Source: Catellatospora sichuanensis (GTDB lineage Bacteria > Actinomycetota > Actinomycetes > Mycobacteriales > Micromonosporaceae). Taken from it: 64,000 bases of DNA. The stretch is taken from positions 62,001 through 126,000 of the forward strand of contig NZ_VIQO01000033.1 in NCBI RefSeq assembly GCF_007483665.1, written 5' to 3'. The translations under genes and the position numbers were made by a program. The notes below the pieces were generated by a model. That model ran no database searches. It saw nothing but the letters and a program-made list of their open reading frames with translations, and was not told where the DNA came from. Of the stretch, positions 8,825 to 16,818 are shown in pieces. Each line of letters opens with the position of its first letter. The stretch's first letter is position 1.

Positions 8825-9166
8825 TCAGCCGTTGGTCACCTCGACCTGGTCCTCACGCACCCGGAACTCGTCCAGCCCGTCACCGGTCTCGACACCATCG
8901 ATGGCGGTCGAGACGATCAGTACGGCGCGTCCGTCCTCAAGCAGTTCCCTACGAAGCACATGACAGCGGACCATAGCCGGCACGGGCAACGTCGTGCTCG
9001 ACGTCGGCACGTCTCCGGCGAAGAAGATCGGAAGCTTGCCCTCGAAGATCCTCGGCACACCGTCCGCGTCGACCAGGCGCACACGTACCCATCCCGGCCA
9101 GTCTTCCTCGATCAGTTCGATGGCTTCGACATTCAGTGAAGACCAGGTCTGCGCACTCGCGTTCAT
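8825..9166 (-). CDS. hypothetical protein, 113 aa
   Basis: Start at ATG 9166 (MNASAQTWSSLN); an ATG three codons upstream at 9175 is equally possible. The protein is acidic and rich in beta strands (WVRVRLVDADGVPRIFEGKLPIFF, MVRCHVLRREL, RAVLIVSTAIDGVET, EFRVREDQVEV), like a small beta-barrel or immunity-type fold, but I do not recognise a family. It is convergent with the two-helix protein gene and divergent from the AlkD gene. Confidence 0.6.
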   Translation of the reverse strand: MNASAQTWSSLNVEAIELIEEDWPGWVRVRLVDADGVPRIFEGKLPIFFAGDVPTSSTTLPVPAMVRCHVLRRELLEDGRAVLIVSTAIDGVETGDGLDEFRVREDQVEVTNG

Positions 9167-9386
9167 GCGGTGCATGATGCCGGAATCCCGGGCCATCAGC
9201 GGGCCATTAAGCGGTGCCGTGGATGGGCACGAGCAGGAATCAGCGGGCGCGCGGTCAGGAGTAGGCCGCGCCTTGCTGGTCCGGGCGGGTCTGCACATCC
9301 CTCGTGATTCGAGCCCGGTGCGAACTTCTTCCCGCGTCCACGGGTCCGGGCTGTAGCGACGTGCAGGACGTGGTCTCATACACGCT

Positions 9387-10037
9387 GTGAACCTCACCGC
9401 GGCCGAATTCCGCGAGCGGCTCAGCGGGTTGCGGTCCGCGGACGGCTCGCTGCCCATGCGCGAGATCTTCAAACTCGCCAAGGAGTACGCCCACCTGCCA
9501 CCGACCGAGATCGAGAAACTCCTCGACGGGGCGACCCACGAGGAGCGGGTCGGCGCGGTCAGCGTCATGGGCCACCAGGCGCAGCGCAAGCAGACCACGC
9601 CGGACCGCCTGCGCGAGTTGTACGAGCTCTACCTGCGCCGCACCGACCGGATCGCGACCTGGGACCTGGTGGACGTGAGCGCCCACCACGTCGTCGGCCG
9701 CCACCTGTTCGACAAGCCCCGCGACGTGCTCTACGGGCTGGCCCGGTCGCCGCTGCCGCAGGAGCGCCGGATCGCGATCTTCTGCACGCTGCACTTTCTG
9801 CGCCACGGGCAGGTCGACGACACCTTCGCGCTCGCCGAGATCCTGGCGGACGACGACCATCTGATGCTCGCCTCGACCACCGGAGGCATGCTGCGTGAGG
9901 CCGGCAAGACCGACCGCGCCCGGCTGCTGTACTACCTCGACCGGTACGCCGCTACGGCGCCGCGCGTCCTGCTGCGCGCGGCGATCGAGCACCTGGAGCC
10001 CGAGCAGCGACGCCACTACCTGGCCTTCGGTCGCTGA
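9387..10037 (+). CDS. DNA alkylation repair protein, AlkD family
   Basis: 216 aa HEAT-repeat DNA glycosylase that would excise alkylated bases such as N3-methyladenine or N7-methylguanine. GTG start at 9387. The AlkD-type region is TWDLVDVSAHHVVGRHL near residues 90-106, with the Trp and Asp expected at the lesion-binding face, and QERRIAIFCTLHF carrying the conserved Arg. Helical repeats cover the whole length, about the usual size for compact AlkD proteins. It stands alone. Confidence 0.85.
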   Translation: MNLTAAEFRERLSGLRSADGSLPMREIFKLAKEYAHLPPTEIEKLLDGATHEERVGAVSVMGHQAQRKQTTPDRLRELYELYLRRTDRIATWDLVDVSAHHVVGRHLFDKPRDVLYGLARSPLPQERRIAIFCTLHFLRHGQVDDTFALAEILADDDHLMLASTTGGMLREAGKTDRARLLYYLDRYAATAPRVLLRAAIEHLEPEQRRHYLAFGR

Positions 10038-10103
10038 GCCGCGACGAAGTGGCCTGCGAAAGAGCGGCTCGGACCTGGCTGGCTTTGGCGCGCTCGCATC
10101 ACC

Positions 10104-10586
10104 TCAGGTCGACAGCGACCGGATGAGGCCTCGTGCGCCGATGATCTCGATACCCACGAGGAAGCCGTCCCCGTCGAAGTCCAGGACGACGTCGCCTCTG
10201 CCCTTCCTCTCCACGACGACGTTCTCCCGCACGCCACCGGCCGGTACGGGAAGCAGCGACACGTAGGCGGCGTCCGCGTGGGCGTCATGGTCGAGTTCGA
10301 GCGCTCGGGCGCCCAGGTGAGGAATGGTCACGAACCCGTCGGTCCAGTGATCCTCGTCCAGCTCGTATGGCGTGACCAGGAAGCAGTCCGGCTCGTCGAC
10401 GAACCCCGGAAGTCGACGTGCCCGCTCGATACGCTCTCGAGCACGCTGGTCGGATGAGTAGACGCCGAGAAGCGTGATTTCGTCGCCGCTCTGCTCATCC
10501 CAGATCAACTCGCCACCTTCGGTGTGCACGACCGTGCCATCAAGGTTCCTGGCGTGTCTGACGTGATGGAGGAGGCATACCCGCAT
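10104..10586 (-). CDS. fusion of DUF7336-like and DUF2283 domains
   Basis: 160 aa. The N-terminal part (VCLLHHVRHARN, ITLLGVYSSDQRARERIE, LPGFVDEPDCFLVTPYELD, HWTDGF) is the DUF7336-like small domain. The C-terminal part (DAHADAAYVSLLP, VVLDFDGDGFLVGIEII) is a DUF2283 module. Both occur as separate small proteins in bacteria and their roles are unknown; finding them in one chain suggests a shared function. Start at ATG 10586, which is the first in frame. Confidence 0.7.
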   Translation of the reverse strand: MRVCLLHHVRHARNLDGTVVHTEGGELIWDEQSGDEITLLGVYSSDQRARERIERARRLPGFVDEPDCFLVTPYELDEDHWTDGFVTIPHLGARALELDHDAHADAAYVSLLPVPAGGVRENVVVERKGRGDVVLDFDGDGFLVGIEIIGARGLIRSLST

Positions 10587-10663
10587 GGCGCAGGACGCTA
10601 GTCCACGGCGCGGTCAGAGGACGGGTCTGCTGCACCGATAGGTGACAGGCGTAGTCACGCGGA

Positions 10664-10711
10664 CTCACCGCTGCTCAACGCCTGGAGGCCCGCGCCGCCA
10701 ACCTGAACTGA
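10664..10711 (+). pseudogene. orphan 3' tail of a TPR-type regulator gene
   Basis: Sixteen codons, LTAAQRLEARAANLN then stop, match the last codons of the interrupted regulator at 7057-7104 (LTAAQRLETRAASLR) at 12 of 15 residues. Nothing upstream in this 250-base gap continues the homology, and there is a TAG four codons before it. It is a relic of a second family member or of a partial duplication. Confidence 0.6.
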
Positions 10712-10836
10712 ACATGCCACACGCGCCGACCAACGCCACGCGAATCAGGCCGCCTCCCTGGCTGATGCGGTAGTCGGCAGGGCGGCCTCACCGCGCTGAC
10801 GACGACCCGCCGCTCCTGGGAGACGCCGCACCCCCG

Positions 10837-11394
10837 TTATGGATCTTCATTAAGCCGCATTCCGTGGTACGGCTGGGCCGGACGCTGGAAGCAGGCGCCA
10901 GAGGCCCGGCTGGCAACGGTACGGACGTGCTCGAATCCGAGCGCGGCGTAGTAGGCGTGCAGATCAGTGTTGGTGGTCCAGGCGTCGAGACGTAGCCAAA
11001 GGACTCCGGCATCGTAGGCACGGCCAGCGGCCCAGTCGAGTAGCTCGGAGCCCAGCCCGGCACCGGAGTGCGCAAGGGGAACCATCATCTTCGACGCGTA
11101 GAGTGCGTTGGCGGGATCGTCGGCGGGGTGCCAGAGGGTGTCGGCATCCGGTGTGCGGTCGGACTTCCACAACCCTTCGAGATCGGTGTGTGCGGTCAGC
11201 GTTATCGACGCCGCCGCATTGTCACCCTCGCAGGCCAGCCAGGTCTGCCCGGCTTGGATAGCAGCGGCGACGGCCCAGCGCGGCCATGGTGTCTGCCACT
11301 GGGCCTTGCCGCGTCCAGCCAGCCAGGCCGCGCGCTGGGTGCGCCAGTCGAGGATGGTGTCGATGTCAGCCACCCTCGCGCGCCGAATGTTCAT
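10837..11394 (-). CDS. GNAT family N-acetyltransferase
   Basis: 185 aa acyl-CoA dependent acetyltransferase of unknown substrate. The GNAT core is visible: beta4 YASKMMVPLAHSGAGLGSELLDWAAGRA, with the acetyl-CoA loop AHSGAGLG, then LWLRLDAWTTNTDLHAYYAALGFEHV. Its start overlaps the stop of the GntR regulator gene by 4 bases (ATGA), so the two are co-translated. Such GntR-GNAT pairs recur in actinobacteria and may be self-contained detoxification or resistance units. Confidence 0.88.
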   Translation of the reverse strand: MNIRRARVADIDTILDWRTQRAAWLAGRGKAQWQTPWPRWAVAAAIQAGQTWLACEGDNAAASITLTAHTDLEGLWKSDRTPDADTLWHPADDPANALYASKMMVPLAHSGAGLGSELLDWAAGRAYDAGVLWLRLDAWTTNTDLHAYYAALGFEHVRTVASRASGACFQRPAQPYHGMRLNEDP

Positions 11395-12176
11395 CGACGG
11401 AACCGGGTGATCTTCTCGATGTCGCCGTGGGCCGAGACGAGCCGGACCTTGTCCGCGGCGAACGCAGCGGCGGAGATGCGCAGCGGCCGGTCGGCGGTGT
11501 AGCCGGTCAGCACGTTGTGCAGCACAGGCGTGCCTGCCGCGACGGGGATCTGCAGCAGGGCGGCTTCGACGGGCGTGGGCATGCGGGCACTGGTGGTGGT
11601 CAGGGCGGCAACCTGGTGGTAGCCACGCTCCCTGAGGAGTTTGGTCGTGCCCTGGGCGATGTTGTGCGGGCTGAACAGTTCCGGGACCTTCTCACACAGC
11701 CACTGCGGGTACCACGAGTCCTGGATCGAGTGCGGCACGCTGTCGACGAAACGCAGGCAGCGACGCACCGCAGCCGCACTGCCCGTCTCGACGTGCAGCA
11801 GAGCGGCGAAGTCGGCCGGCATCGGCTCCACGCGAGTGGAGAACTCCTGGCTGGGCTCGTGGCCCTGCTCGCGCACGGTGCGGAAGAACAGGTCGGCCTC
11901 CGACGTGGTGCTCATCGGCTGGTCGTCGCGCCACGCGTACGCCTCGATCATCACCTGTTCGCGGACGAACACCCCGCCACCGCGGCCAGGGCGGCGCTCG
12001 ACCAGCCCCGCTGCCTGGAGCACGTCGGTAGCGTCGCGCACGGTCGGCCGGGACACGCCGTATGCGGCCTGGAGCTCCTCCTCGGTGGGCAGTTTCGCGC
12101 CGGGCGGCAGGCCTCCGTCATCGATCTGACGGCGTAGTTGTTCGGCAATGCGCTGGTACTTCGGCTGGCCTGGCAC
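11391..12176 (-). CDS. GntR/HutC family transcriptional regulator with UTRA domain
   Basis: 261 aa. The N-terminal winged helix is textbook GntR: KYQRIAEQLRRQIDDGGLPPGAKLPTE, GVSRPTVRDATDVLQAAGLVERRPGRGGGVFV. The C-terminal UTRA ligand domain covers residues about 95-255 (VRRCLRFVDSVPHSIQDSWYP; HNVLTGYTADRPLRISAAAFAADKV). A GAGGGG ribosome site precedes the ATG at 12176. A palindrome TTGGTAATTACC upstream is a likely operator, so autoregulation is expected. It co-translates with the downstream acetyltransferase. Confidence 0.93.
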   Translation of the reverse strand: MPGQPKYQRIAEQLRRQIDDGGLPPGAKLPTEEELQAAYGVSRPTVRDATDVLQAAGLVERRPGRGGGVFVREQVMIEAYAWRDDQPMSTTSEADLFFRTVREQGHEPSQEFSTRVEPMPADFAALLHVETGSAAAVRRCLRFVDSVPHSIQDSWYPQWLCEKVPELFSPHNIAQGTTKLLRERGYHQVAALTTTSARMPTPVEAALLQIPVAAGTPVLHNVLTGYTADRPLRISAAAFAADKVRLVSAHGDIEKITRFRR

Positions 12177-12207
12177 GTCGACCTACCCCTCACGCGAAAA
12201 CGTCCTA

Positions 12208-12266
12208 ACCAATCTAGCGCCAACGCTTGACTCACCAAAGAGGACGATGAAAAGGTAATTACCAAT
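12208..12266. promoter_or_regulatory. candidate GntR operator pair and promoter
   Basis: GGTAATTACC at 12254-12263 is a perfect palindrome, extended on the minus strand to TTGGTAATTACC, close to the T-GGT-N4-ACC-A layout of HutC/DasR-type sites. A second copy of GATTGGTTA lies about 50 bases nearer the gene. On the minus strand TTTGGT and TAGATT with 17 bases between form a plausible promoter for the GntR gene, with the second repeat overlapping its -10 box. Confidence 0.5.
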
Positions 12267-12309
12267 CTGATGTCACAGTGTGTCGATCATCGGTCGACGA
12301 GGAGTCGTC

Positions 12310-12564
12310 ATGAGCAACCCCGTGGACCTTGCCCACGAAATGCAGACAGTCCTTCGTGCCCTTGAACAAGCCCGGCTGCTCGTCGCTGGACTGGACCAGG
12401 CGGACACGGCTCGCAAGCTTGCGAGCAGGGTCGCGTACTCGCCGCTGCGGACCATGCTCGAACACGCCGAGCGGGCCGCTGCACGCGTCATCGCCCATCT
12501 CGGCGCGCAGACGCCGTCTCCTCTGGACCAGCCCTGCGTGGGCAGGGATGGCGGACCGCTGTAG
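12310..12564 (+). CDS. small helical hypothetical protein
   Basis: 84 aa starting at ATG 12310 (MSNPVDLAHEMQTVL), with GAGGAG 7-8 bases upstream deciding this start over ATG 12280. It is predicted to be nearly all helix (LRALEQARLLVAGLDQADTARKLASRV, LRTMLEHAERAAARVIAHLG) with a coiled-coil flavour. It is divergent from the GntR gene, so it may share the operator. No family recognised. Confidence 0.55.
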   Translation: MSNPVDLAHEMQTVLRALEQARLLVAGLDQADTARKLASRVAYSPLRTMLEHAERAAARVIAHLGAQTPSPLDQPCVGRDGGPL

Positions 12565-12641
12565 GAGCCGGTGCCGGGACGGCCCATGGCTCGCATCCCA
12601 CACCGTCCCGGCACCCCACATCTCGGGAAGGCAGGCACCAC

Positions 12642-12827
12642 ATGTTCGTCCTGGACACCATCGCCGGACTCATCGTCGGCCTCCTGGCCGGGGTGCTGTC
12701 CCGTCCATGCCGGTCCCGCGAACCCGACGGCGTTCCCATCACCTGGTGCGGCAACTGCGGCCAGCCGACCGCCGCCCTGTGCTACGAGCACAAGCAGCAG
12801 GCCGCGAAGGTACGCCACGACAGTTGA
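12642..12827 (+). CDS. small membrane-anchored zinc-ribbon protein
   Basis: 61 aa: an N-terminal hydrophobic helix (VLDTIAGLIVGLLAGVLS) followed by a Cys/His knuckle (WCGNCGQPT, then ALCYEH) that probably binds zinc. A GGAAGG ribosome site lies 8-13 bases upstream. The gene is 77 bases after the small helical protein and could be cotranscribed with it. Function unknown. Confidence 0.55.
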   Translation: MFVLDTIAGLIVGLLAGVLSRPCRSREPDGVPITWCGNCGQPTAALCYEHKQQAAKVRHDS

Positions 12828-12875
12828 ACGGAGAGACCCGATGTCGATGCACTTGCCGATCCGGCCCGATCCTAC

Positions 12876-13649
12876 TCAACCGGAGAGCTGCACCCGGAAG
12901 CTCGCACCCGACAACACGGGCACCGACCGGCTTGCCCCGACCTCGGCCGCGATCGCGACATCCTGCGGGTACCCGTTCCCGATCAGCTCACGGCCGCTGG
13001 CGCAGTCGTGCAGTGCAGCGGGCAACCGGCCGGCCACCCGCTGGTACGCGGCAGCAGCGGCCTCCGCCTCCGGCGACAGTGCACCGAACCCGTGCGCGTC
13101 CAGCGCGTCCACGAACGCCCCGGCACCCCAGAAGTCCTCCACCGCCGGCCGCAGCGACTCGTCGGCACGCCACCGTTCGCCCGCCGCCACCACGGCCACC
13201 ACCGTGTCCGGCTCGCCGGACAGCCGGGAGGCGGTCCACGCCGCGGCCGCAGCGGCATTGCGCAGCGATACCCCGATGACGGTCGCGCCTGCCTCGGCGA
13301 GGCGTTGCGCGATCGTCGAGCCGTTCGGCGACGGCAGCACCAGCCTGCTCACCCCGGACGCCGCCCGGATGGTCACCGGCGACAGGCTCACCGGATGCTC
13401 CGCGTCAACCTGGGAGCGCCCGACAGCCAGCACCGCGTCATGCCGGCGGGCGTACTCCTGAGCACTCGCATCGCGCCACCGGTAGGGGAAGACCTCGATT
13501 CCCTGGTCGGCGGCGACGGCGAGCGCAGTGGTGAACGACAGCACGTCGACGACCGCCACGACACTCGCGCCCGCGCCGACCACATCAGCGCCGCTCGGCC
13601 CCCAGTCGAAGCGCACGCGATGACCGGCCTGCGAATACGGGTTGATCAT
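12876..13649 (-). CDS. 2-phosphosulfolactate phosphatase (ComB-like) family protein
   Basis: 257 aa. ComB-type hydrolases remove phosphate from 2-phosphosulfolactate in coenzyme M synthesis; bacterial homologues outside methanogens have unknown substrates. Family signatures: VVAVVDVLSFTTALAVAADQG near residue 30, LPSPNGSTIA near 127, IGVSLRNAAAAA, VAAGERW, DCASGRELIGNGYPQDVAIAAE and SVPVL near the end. Length fits the family. There are no sulfolactate neighbours, so the family name should not be read as the pathway. Confidence 0.85.
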   Translation of the reverse strand: MINPYSQAGHRVRFDWGPSGADVVGAGASVVAVVDVLSFTTALAVAADQGIEVFPYRWRDASAQEYARRHDAVLAVGRSQVDAEHPVSLSPVTIRAASGVSRLVLPSPNGSTIAQRLAEAGATVIGVSLRNAAAAAAWTASRLSGEPDTVVAVVAAGERWRADESLRPAVEDFWGAGAFVDALDAHGFGALSPEAEAAAAAYQRVAGRLPAALHDCASGRELIGNGYPQDVAIAAEVGASRSVPVLSGASFRVQLSG

Positions 13650-13698
13650 CAGCTGATTCTGCCGCAGCGCGAAGCCGTCTCAGGCATTGGGTGTCGGC

Positions 13699-14088
13699 TC
13701 AACCGGTCGTGCCGCGTTCGGCCGGGCGGCCGACGAGGGCGGCGAAGTCGGCCTCGTTGCGTTCGGCGAGCCGGGTGTAGACCAGGCCGGCCCCGGCCAG
13801 GAACGGAAACGACAGGACGCCGAGCAGCAGCCAGGGCAGCGGCATGCCGGCCACGGCCACGTGGGTGCCGGCAGGCCACAGGGTGAACAGCAGCGGCATC
13901 CCGCCGAGCGCGACCGCGACGACGGCGGCCAGCCGCAGGGCGAGGCCGAGCTGCACGCGCATCAGTTCACGCACCAGCGCGTCGCCCATCGGTGTCTGCT
14001 CGACCAGCTCGTCGTGCGCCCCCGGACGCGGCCGGACCCGGCGGTGTGCGGCGAGGTCGACCCGTACTCGATCACTCACGTCGGCCAC
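13699..14088 (-). CDS. DUF485-like small membrane partner of symporter
   Basis: 129 aa, GTG start one base after the symporter stop, so the two are coupled. Two membrane helices (LALRLAAVVAVALGGMPLLF and LPWLLLGVLSFPFLAGAGLVY) are followed by the charged tail RLAERNEADFAALVG, the DUF485-type pattern of small subunits paired with SSS-family carboxylate transporters. Here it lies downstream of its transporter, whereas the second module at 20151 has it upstream. Confidence 0.7.
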   Translation of the reverse strand: MADVSDRVRVDLAAHRRVRPRPGAHDELVEQTPMGDALVRELMRVQLGLALRLAAVVAVALGGMPLLFTLWPAGTHVAVAGMPLPWLLLGVLSFPFLAGAGLVYTRLAERNEADFAALVGRPAERGTTG

Positions 14089-14089
14089 G

Positions 14090-15601
14090 CTACAGCCGCG
14101 ATGTTTCGGATTTGCGCTGCGTCTCCGGGGTGTGCAGGGTTTCCGGCGCGTGCAGCCGCAGCAGCATGGCGCCGACGGCCCCGGGCACGCGCCTTCGGGT
14201 GGCCAGTGACACCGACACCATGACCGCGAACGCCAGCGGCACCGTCCACGCGGCGGGCTGGGCCAGCAGGTCCGCCGTGAGGCCCGGCGAGGGCGGCACG
14301 AAGATCGTCCACAGTACGGCGACGACGGCGCTGCCGCCGCCGGCCAGGATGCCCGCGGCCGCGCCCGCGGCGGTCAGTCCCCGCCACCAGATGCCGAGCA
14401 CCAGCATCGGGCAGAAACTCGACGCGGCCACGGCGAAGGCCAGCCCCACCACCTGCGACACGTTCAGCCCGTGCACGGCCAGGGCGAGCCCCATCGGCAC
14501 CGCGCCCGCGAACAGCGCCGCCGTGCGGAACAGCGGCAGCGGCCCCCACGACGACAGGCGTCCCCGGCCGAGCACGTCGTTGGCGAGCACCCCGGCGACG
14601 CTGGTGAGCAGGCCGTTCGAGGTGGACAGGAAGGCGGCGAAGGCGCCCGCGGCGACCAGCGCGCCGAGCACGTCAGCGGCCAGGCCGGGCCCGAGTGCGG
14701 CCGCGGGCAGCAGCAGCACCACGGTGTCGTTGCGTCCGGTGGCCAGTTCCGGGGTGTAGACCCGGCCGAGCACCCCGTACACGGTCGGGAAGAGGTAGAA
14801 CAGGCCGACCAGGCCGAGCACGATGGTGGTGGTGCGCCGGGCCGAGCCTCCGTCGGGATTGGTGTAGAAGCGGGCCAGCACGTGCGGCAGGCCCATGGTG
14901 CCCAGGAACGTCGCCAGGATCAGCGAGTACGTCGCGACCAGGCCACCGGCCGGGGCCAGCCACGCGTCGTCGACGGGTATCGCGGGCCGCCCGTCGTCGT
15001 TCCAGCGGGCCAGCAGGAAGAACGCGGGCACCGCGATCGCGAACAGTTTCAGCCAGTACTGGAACGCCTGCACGTAGGTGGCCGAGCGCATGCCGCCGAA
15101 CGCGACGTTGCCGGTGACCACCGCGCCGACCAGCACCACGCCGACCCAGCTCGGCGCGCCGGTGACGATGCGGAACGTGAGGCCCGCGCCCTGCAGCTGC
15201 GGCAGCAGGTAGAACCAGCCGATGAACAGCACGAACGCGGTGGCCAGCCGCCTGAGCCTGGGCGAGGCGAGCCGGGCCTCGCAGAAGTCGGGCAGGGTGA
15301 ACGCGCCCGAACGGCGCAGCGGCGCGGCCACGAACAGCAGCAGCGCCAGGTAACCGGCGGCGAATCCGACCGGGTACCAGAGCATCTGCGCGCCGTACGC
15401 CAGGATCAGCCCGGCCACCCCGAGGAAGCTCGCCGCCGACAGGTACTCCCCGCCGATCGCGGCGGCGTTCTGCGTCGGGCTGACCATCCGCGACGCGACC
15501 AGCAGGTCGGACGTGCCACGTACGAGCCGTATCCCCCACGCGCCGATGGCGACCGTCGCCACGGTGACGGTCGCGATCGCGAGCAGGGCGTAGGCATTCA
15601 C
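14090..15601 (-). CDS. sodium:solute symporter, acetate/monocarboxylate (ActP/MctC) type
   Basis: 503 aa integral membrane symporter of the SSS family with about 13 helices. Hallmarks: SRMVSPTQNAAAIGGEYLSAASFLG near residues 38-60, GFAAGYLALLLFVAAPLRRSGAFTLPDFCEAR, and LGTMGLPHVLARFYTNPDGGSARRT near residue 240, which is the ActP/MctC-type phrase. The short C-terminal tail is Thr/Glu/Lys-rich. Cotranscribed with the DUF485 gene. With the LytS-LytTR pair nearby, uptake of acetate, pyruvate or propionate is likely. Confidence 0.9.
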   Translation of the reverse strand: MNAYALLAIATVTVATVAIGAWGIRLVRGTSDLLVASRMVSPTQNAAAIGGEYLSAASFLGVAGLILAYGAQMLWYPVGFAAGYLALLLFVAAPLRRSGAFTLPDFCEARLASPRLRRLATAFVLFIGWFYLLPQLQGAGLTFRIVTGAPSWVGVVLVGAVVTGNVAFGGMRSATYVQAFQYWLKLFAIAVPAFFLLARWNDDGRPAIPVDDAWLAPAGGLVATYSLILATFLGTMGLPHVLARFYTNPDGGSARRTTTIVLGLVGLFYLFPTVYGVLGRVYTPELATGRNDTVVLLLPAAALGPGLAADVLGALVAAGAFAAFLSTSNGLLTSVAGVLANDVLGRGRLSSWGPLPLFRTAALFAGAVPMGLALAVHGLNVSQVVGLAFAVAASSFCPMLVLGIWWRGLTAAGAAAGILAGGGSAVVAVLWTIFVPPSPGLTADLLAQPAAWTVPLAFAVMVSVSLATRRRVPGAVGAMLLRLHAPETLHTPETQRKSETSRL

Positions 15602-15663
15602 GGCCGCTGGATCGTACCCGAACTCACTCCCCGGGTCAGCAGCTCAGTCGGCGGCATCGGGAA

Positions 15664-16572
15664 TTACGCCAGGCCGGCTTCGATTCGGGAACGGAGCCAG
15701 CGCAGCGACGCCTCGCCCTGGGCGCGCTGGAAGGCGCGGACCGTCGGCAGTCCGGGCGGGGCGGGGTTACGGCAGGCGTCGAGGAAGTAGCCGGTCATCC
15801 CGGCGAGCAGGGCGGTCAGGTCCGCCGATCGCGCACCGAGCGGGTGGGCGTGCTCGGCCAGCAGCGCGTCCACGTCGTGGCCGCCGAACAGGTTCACGTT
15901 CACCATGATCATCGCAGTGTCCAGCCAGGCCGGGCCGACACAGGCCCACGGCCAGTCGACCACGGTGACCCTGCCGTCCGGCCCGACGAGCAGGTTGTCT
16001 GCGCGCAGGTCGGTATGCACGACGGTGTCACCCGCCAGCGCGGCCACCCCCGCGGCACCCAGCGCGACCAGCTCGGGCAGGCGCGCGGCGGCCCACGGGT
16101 CGAGGTCGCCGGGCGTATCGGCGGCCAGCCGCTCCCACCCGGACAGATCCCTGCCGATGGAGGCGGCCACCGTCGGCAGCTCCGGCATCGGGCACGGCGT
16201 CGTGCCCACCGCGAGCGCGCCCAGTGTGGCGAGCACGGCGTCGAGTTCGGACCGGATCCACGGCGTCGTCGGGTGACGGCCCTCGACATCCTCCAGCACC
16301 AGGGCGATCCACTCGCCGTCGTCGTGGCAGCCGAGCAGCCGCGGCGCGGGCACGTCCGGCGGCAGTGCGCCGCTGACCACCGCCTCCTGGCGGTGCAGCT
16401 GCACGGTGCGCTCGTTCTGTGCAGGGCTGACGGCCTTGACGAAGGCACGACGGCCCGCGGCGGTGCGGACCCGGTCGGCGGTGCCCGGCGAGAAGCCGCC
16501 CTGCTGCGAAACCGCTTCCACGACCCGGTCGCCGAGAATCGTCTCCACTTGCGTGCGGACGTGCTCCGGCAC
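15664..16572 (-). CDS. phosphotransferase family (APH-like) protein
   Basis: 302 aa kinase-fold protein of the aminoglycoside/choline phosphotransferase family. VVHTDLRADNLLVGPDG at about residue 185 is the Brenner catalytic loop (HxDxxxxN), followed by VTVVDWPWA, the magnesium-binding Asp. The N-lobe has RRAFVKAV with the ATP-binding Lys. The substrate cannot be read from the sequence; aminoglycoside resistance should not be assumed. Encoded alone, 62 bases from the symporter gene. Confidence 0.88.
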   Translation of the reverse strand: MPEHVRTQVETILGDRVVEAVSQQGGFSPGTADRVRTAAGRRAFVKAVSPAQNERTVQLHRQEAVVSGALPPDVPAPRLLGCHDDGEWIALVLEDVEGRHPTTPWIRSELDAVLATLGALAVGTTPCPMPELPTVAASIGRDLSGWERLAADTPGDLDPWAAARLPELVALGAAGVAALAGDTVVHTDLRADNLLVGPDGRVTVVDWPWACVGPAWLDTAMIMVNVNLFGGHDVDALLAEHAHPLGARSADLTALLAGMTGYFLDACRNPAPPGLPTVRAFQRAQGEASLRWLRSRIEAGLA

Positions 16573-16695
16573 GTCCGCCTACCCGATGCGTACCCCGCTA
16601 GCCACTGCCATCGCAGGATCCTCGCACCGACCCGACCTGCACCGCAGCCCGTTATTCCCCCGTCGGGGGACGGCTGCGCGAGGCGCACTGATCAT

Positions 16696-16758
16696 CGGAC
16701 TTGTCAGGCGACCGGCCGTATCGCGGCTCGAGATACGCACAGCTGCCTGGCAGGTCCG
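16696..16758. repeat. spaced inverted repeat upstream of LytS kinase
   Basis: CGGACTTGTCAGGC (16696-16709) and GCCTGGCAGGTCCG (16745-16758) are imperfect inverted copies (12 of 14 pairs) 35 bases apart, in the divergent gap between the phosphotransferase and LytS-type kinase genes. Could be an operator or a hairpin. Confidence 0.4.
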
Positions 16759-16818
16759 ATGGTCTCGCGGGAACCGGTGGGGTGGAGTGCGGCGGCGGGG
16801 CGTGGCACGATCGCAGCC

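Noticed and set aside
15664-16572. Aminoglycoside resistance gene
   Set aside because: Only the general APH fold is supported; nothing specifies an aminoglycoside substrate.
15844-16818. N-terminal extension of the LytS kinase to 736 residues
   Set aside because: The extension is antisense to the phosphotransferase gene; family homology and a membrane helix begin at ATG 16819.
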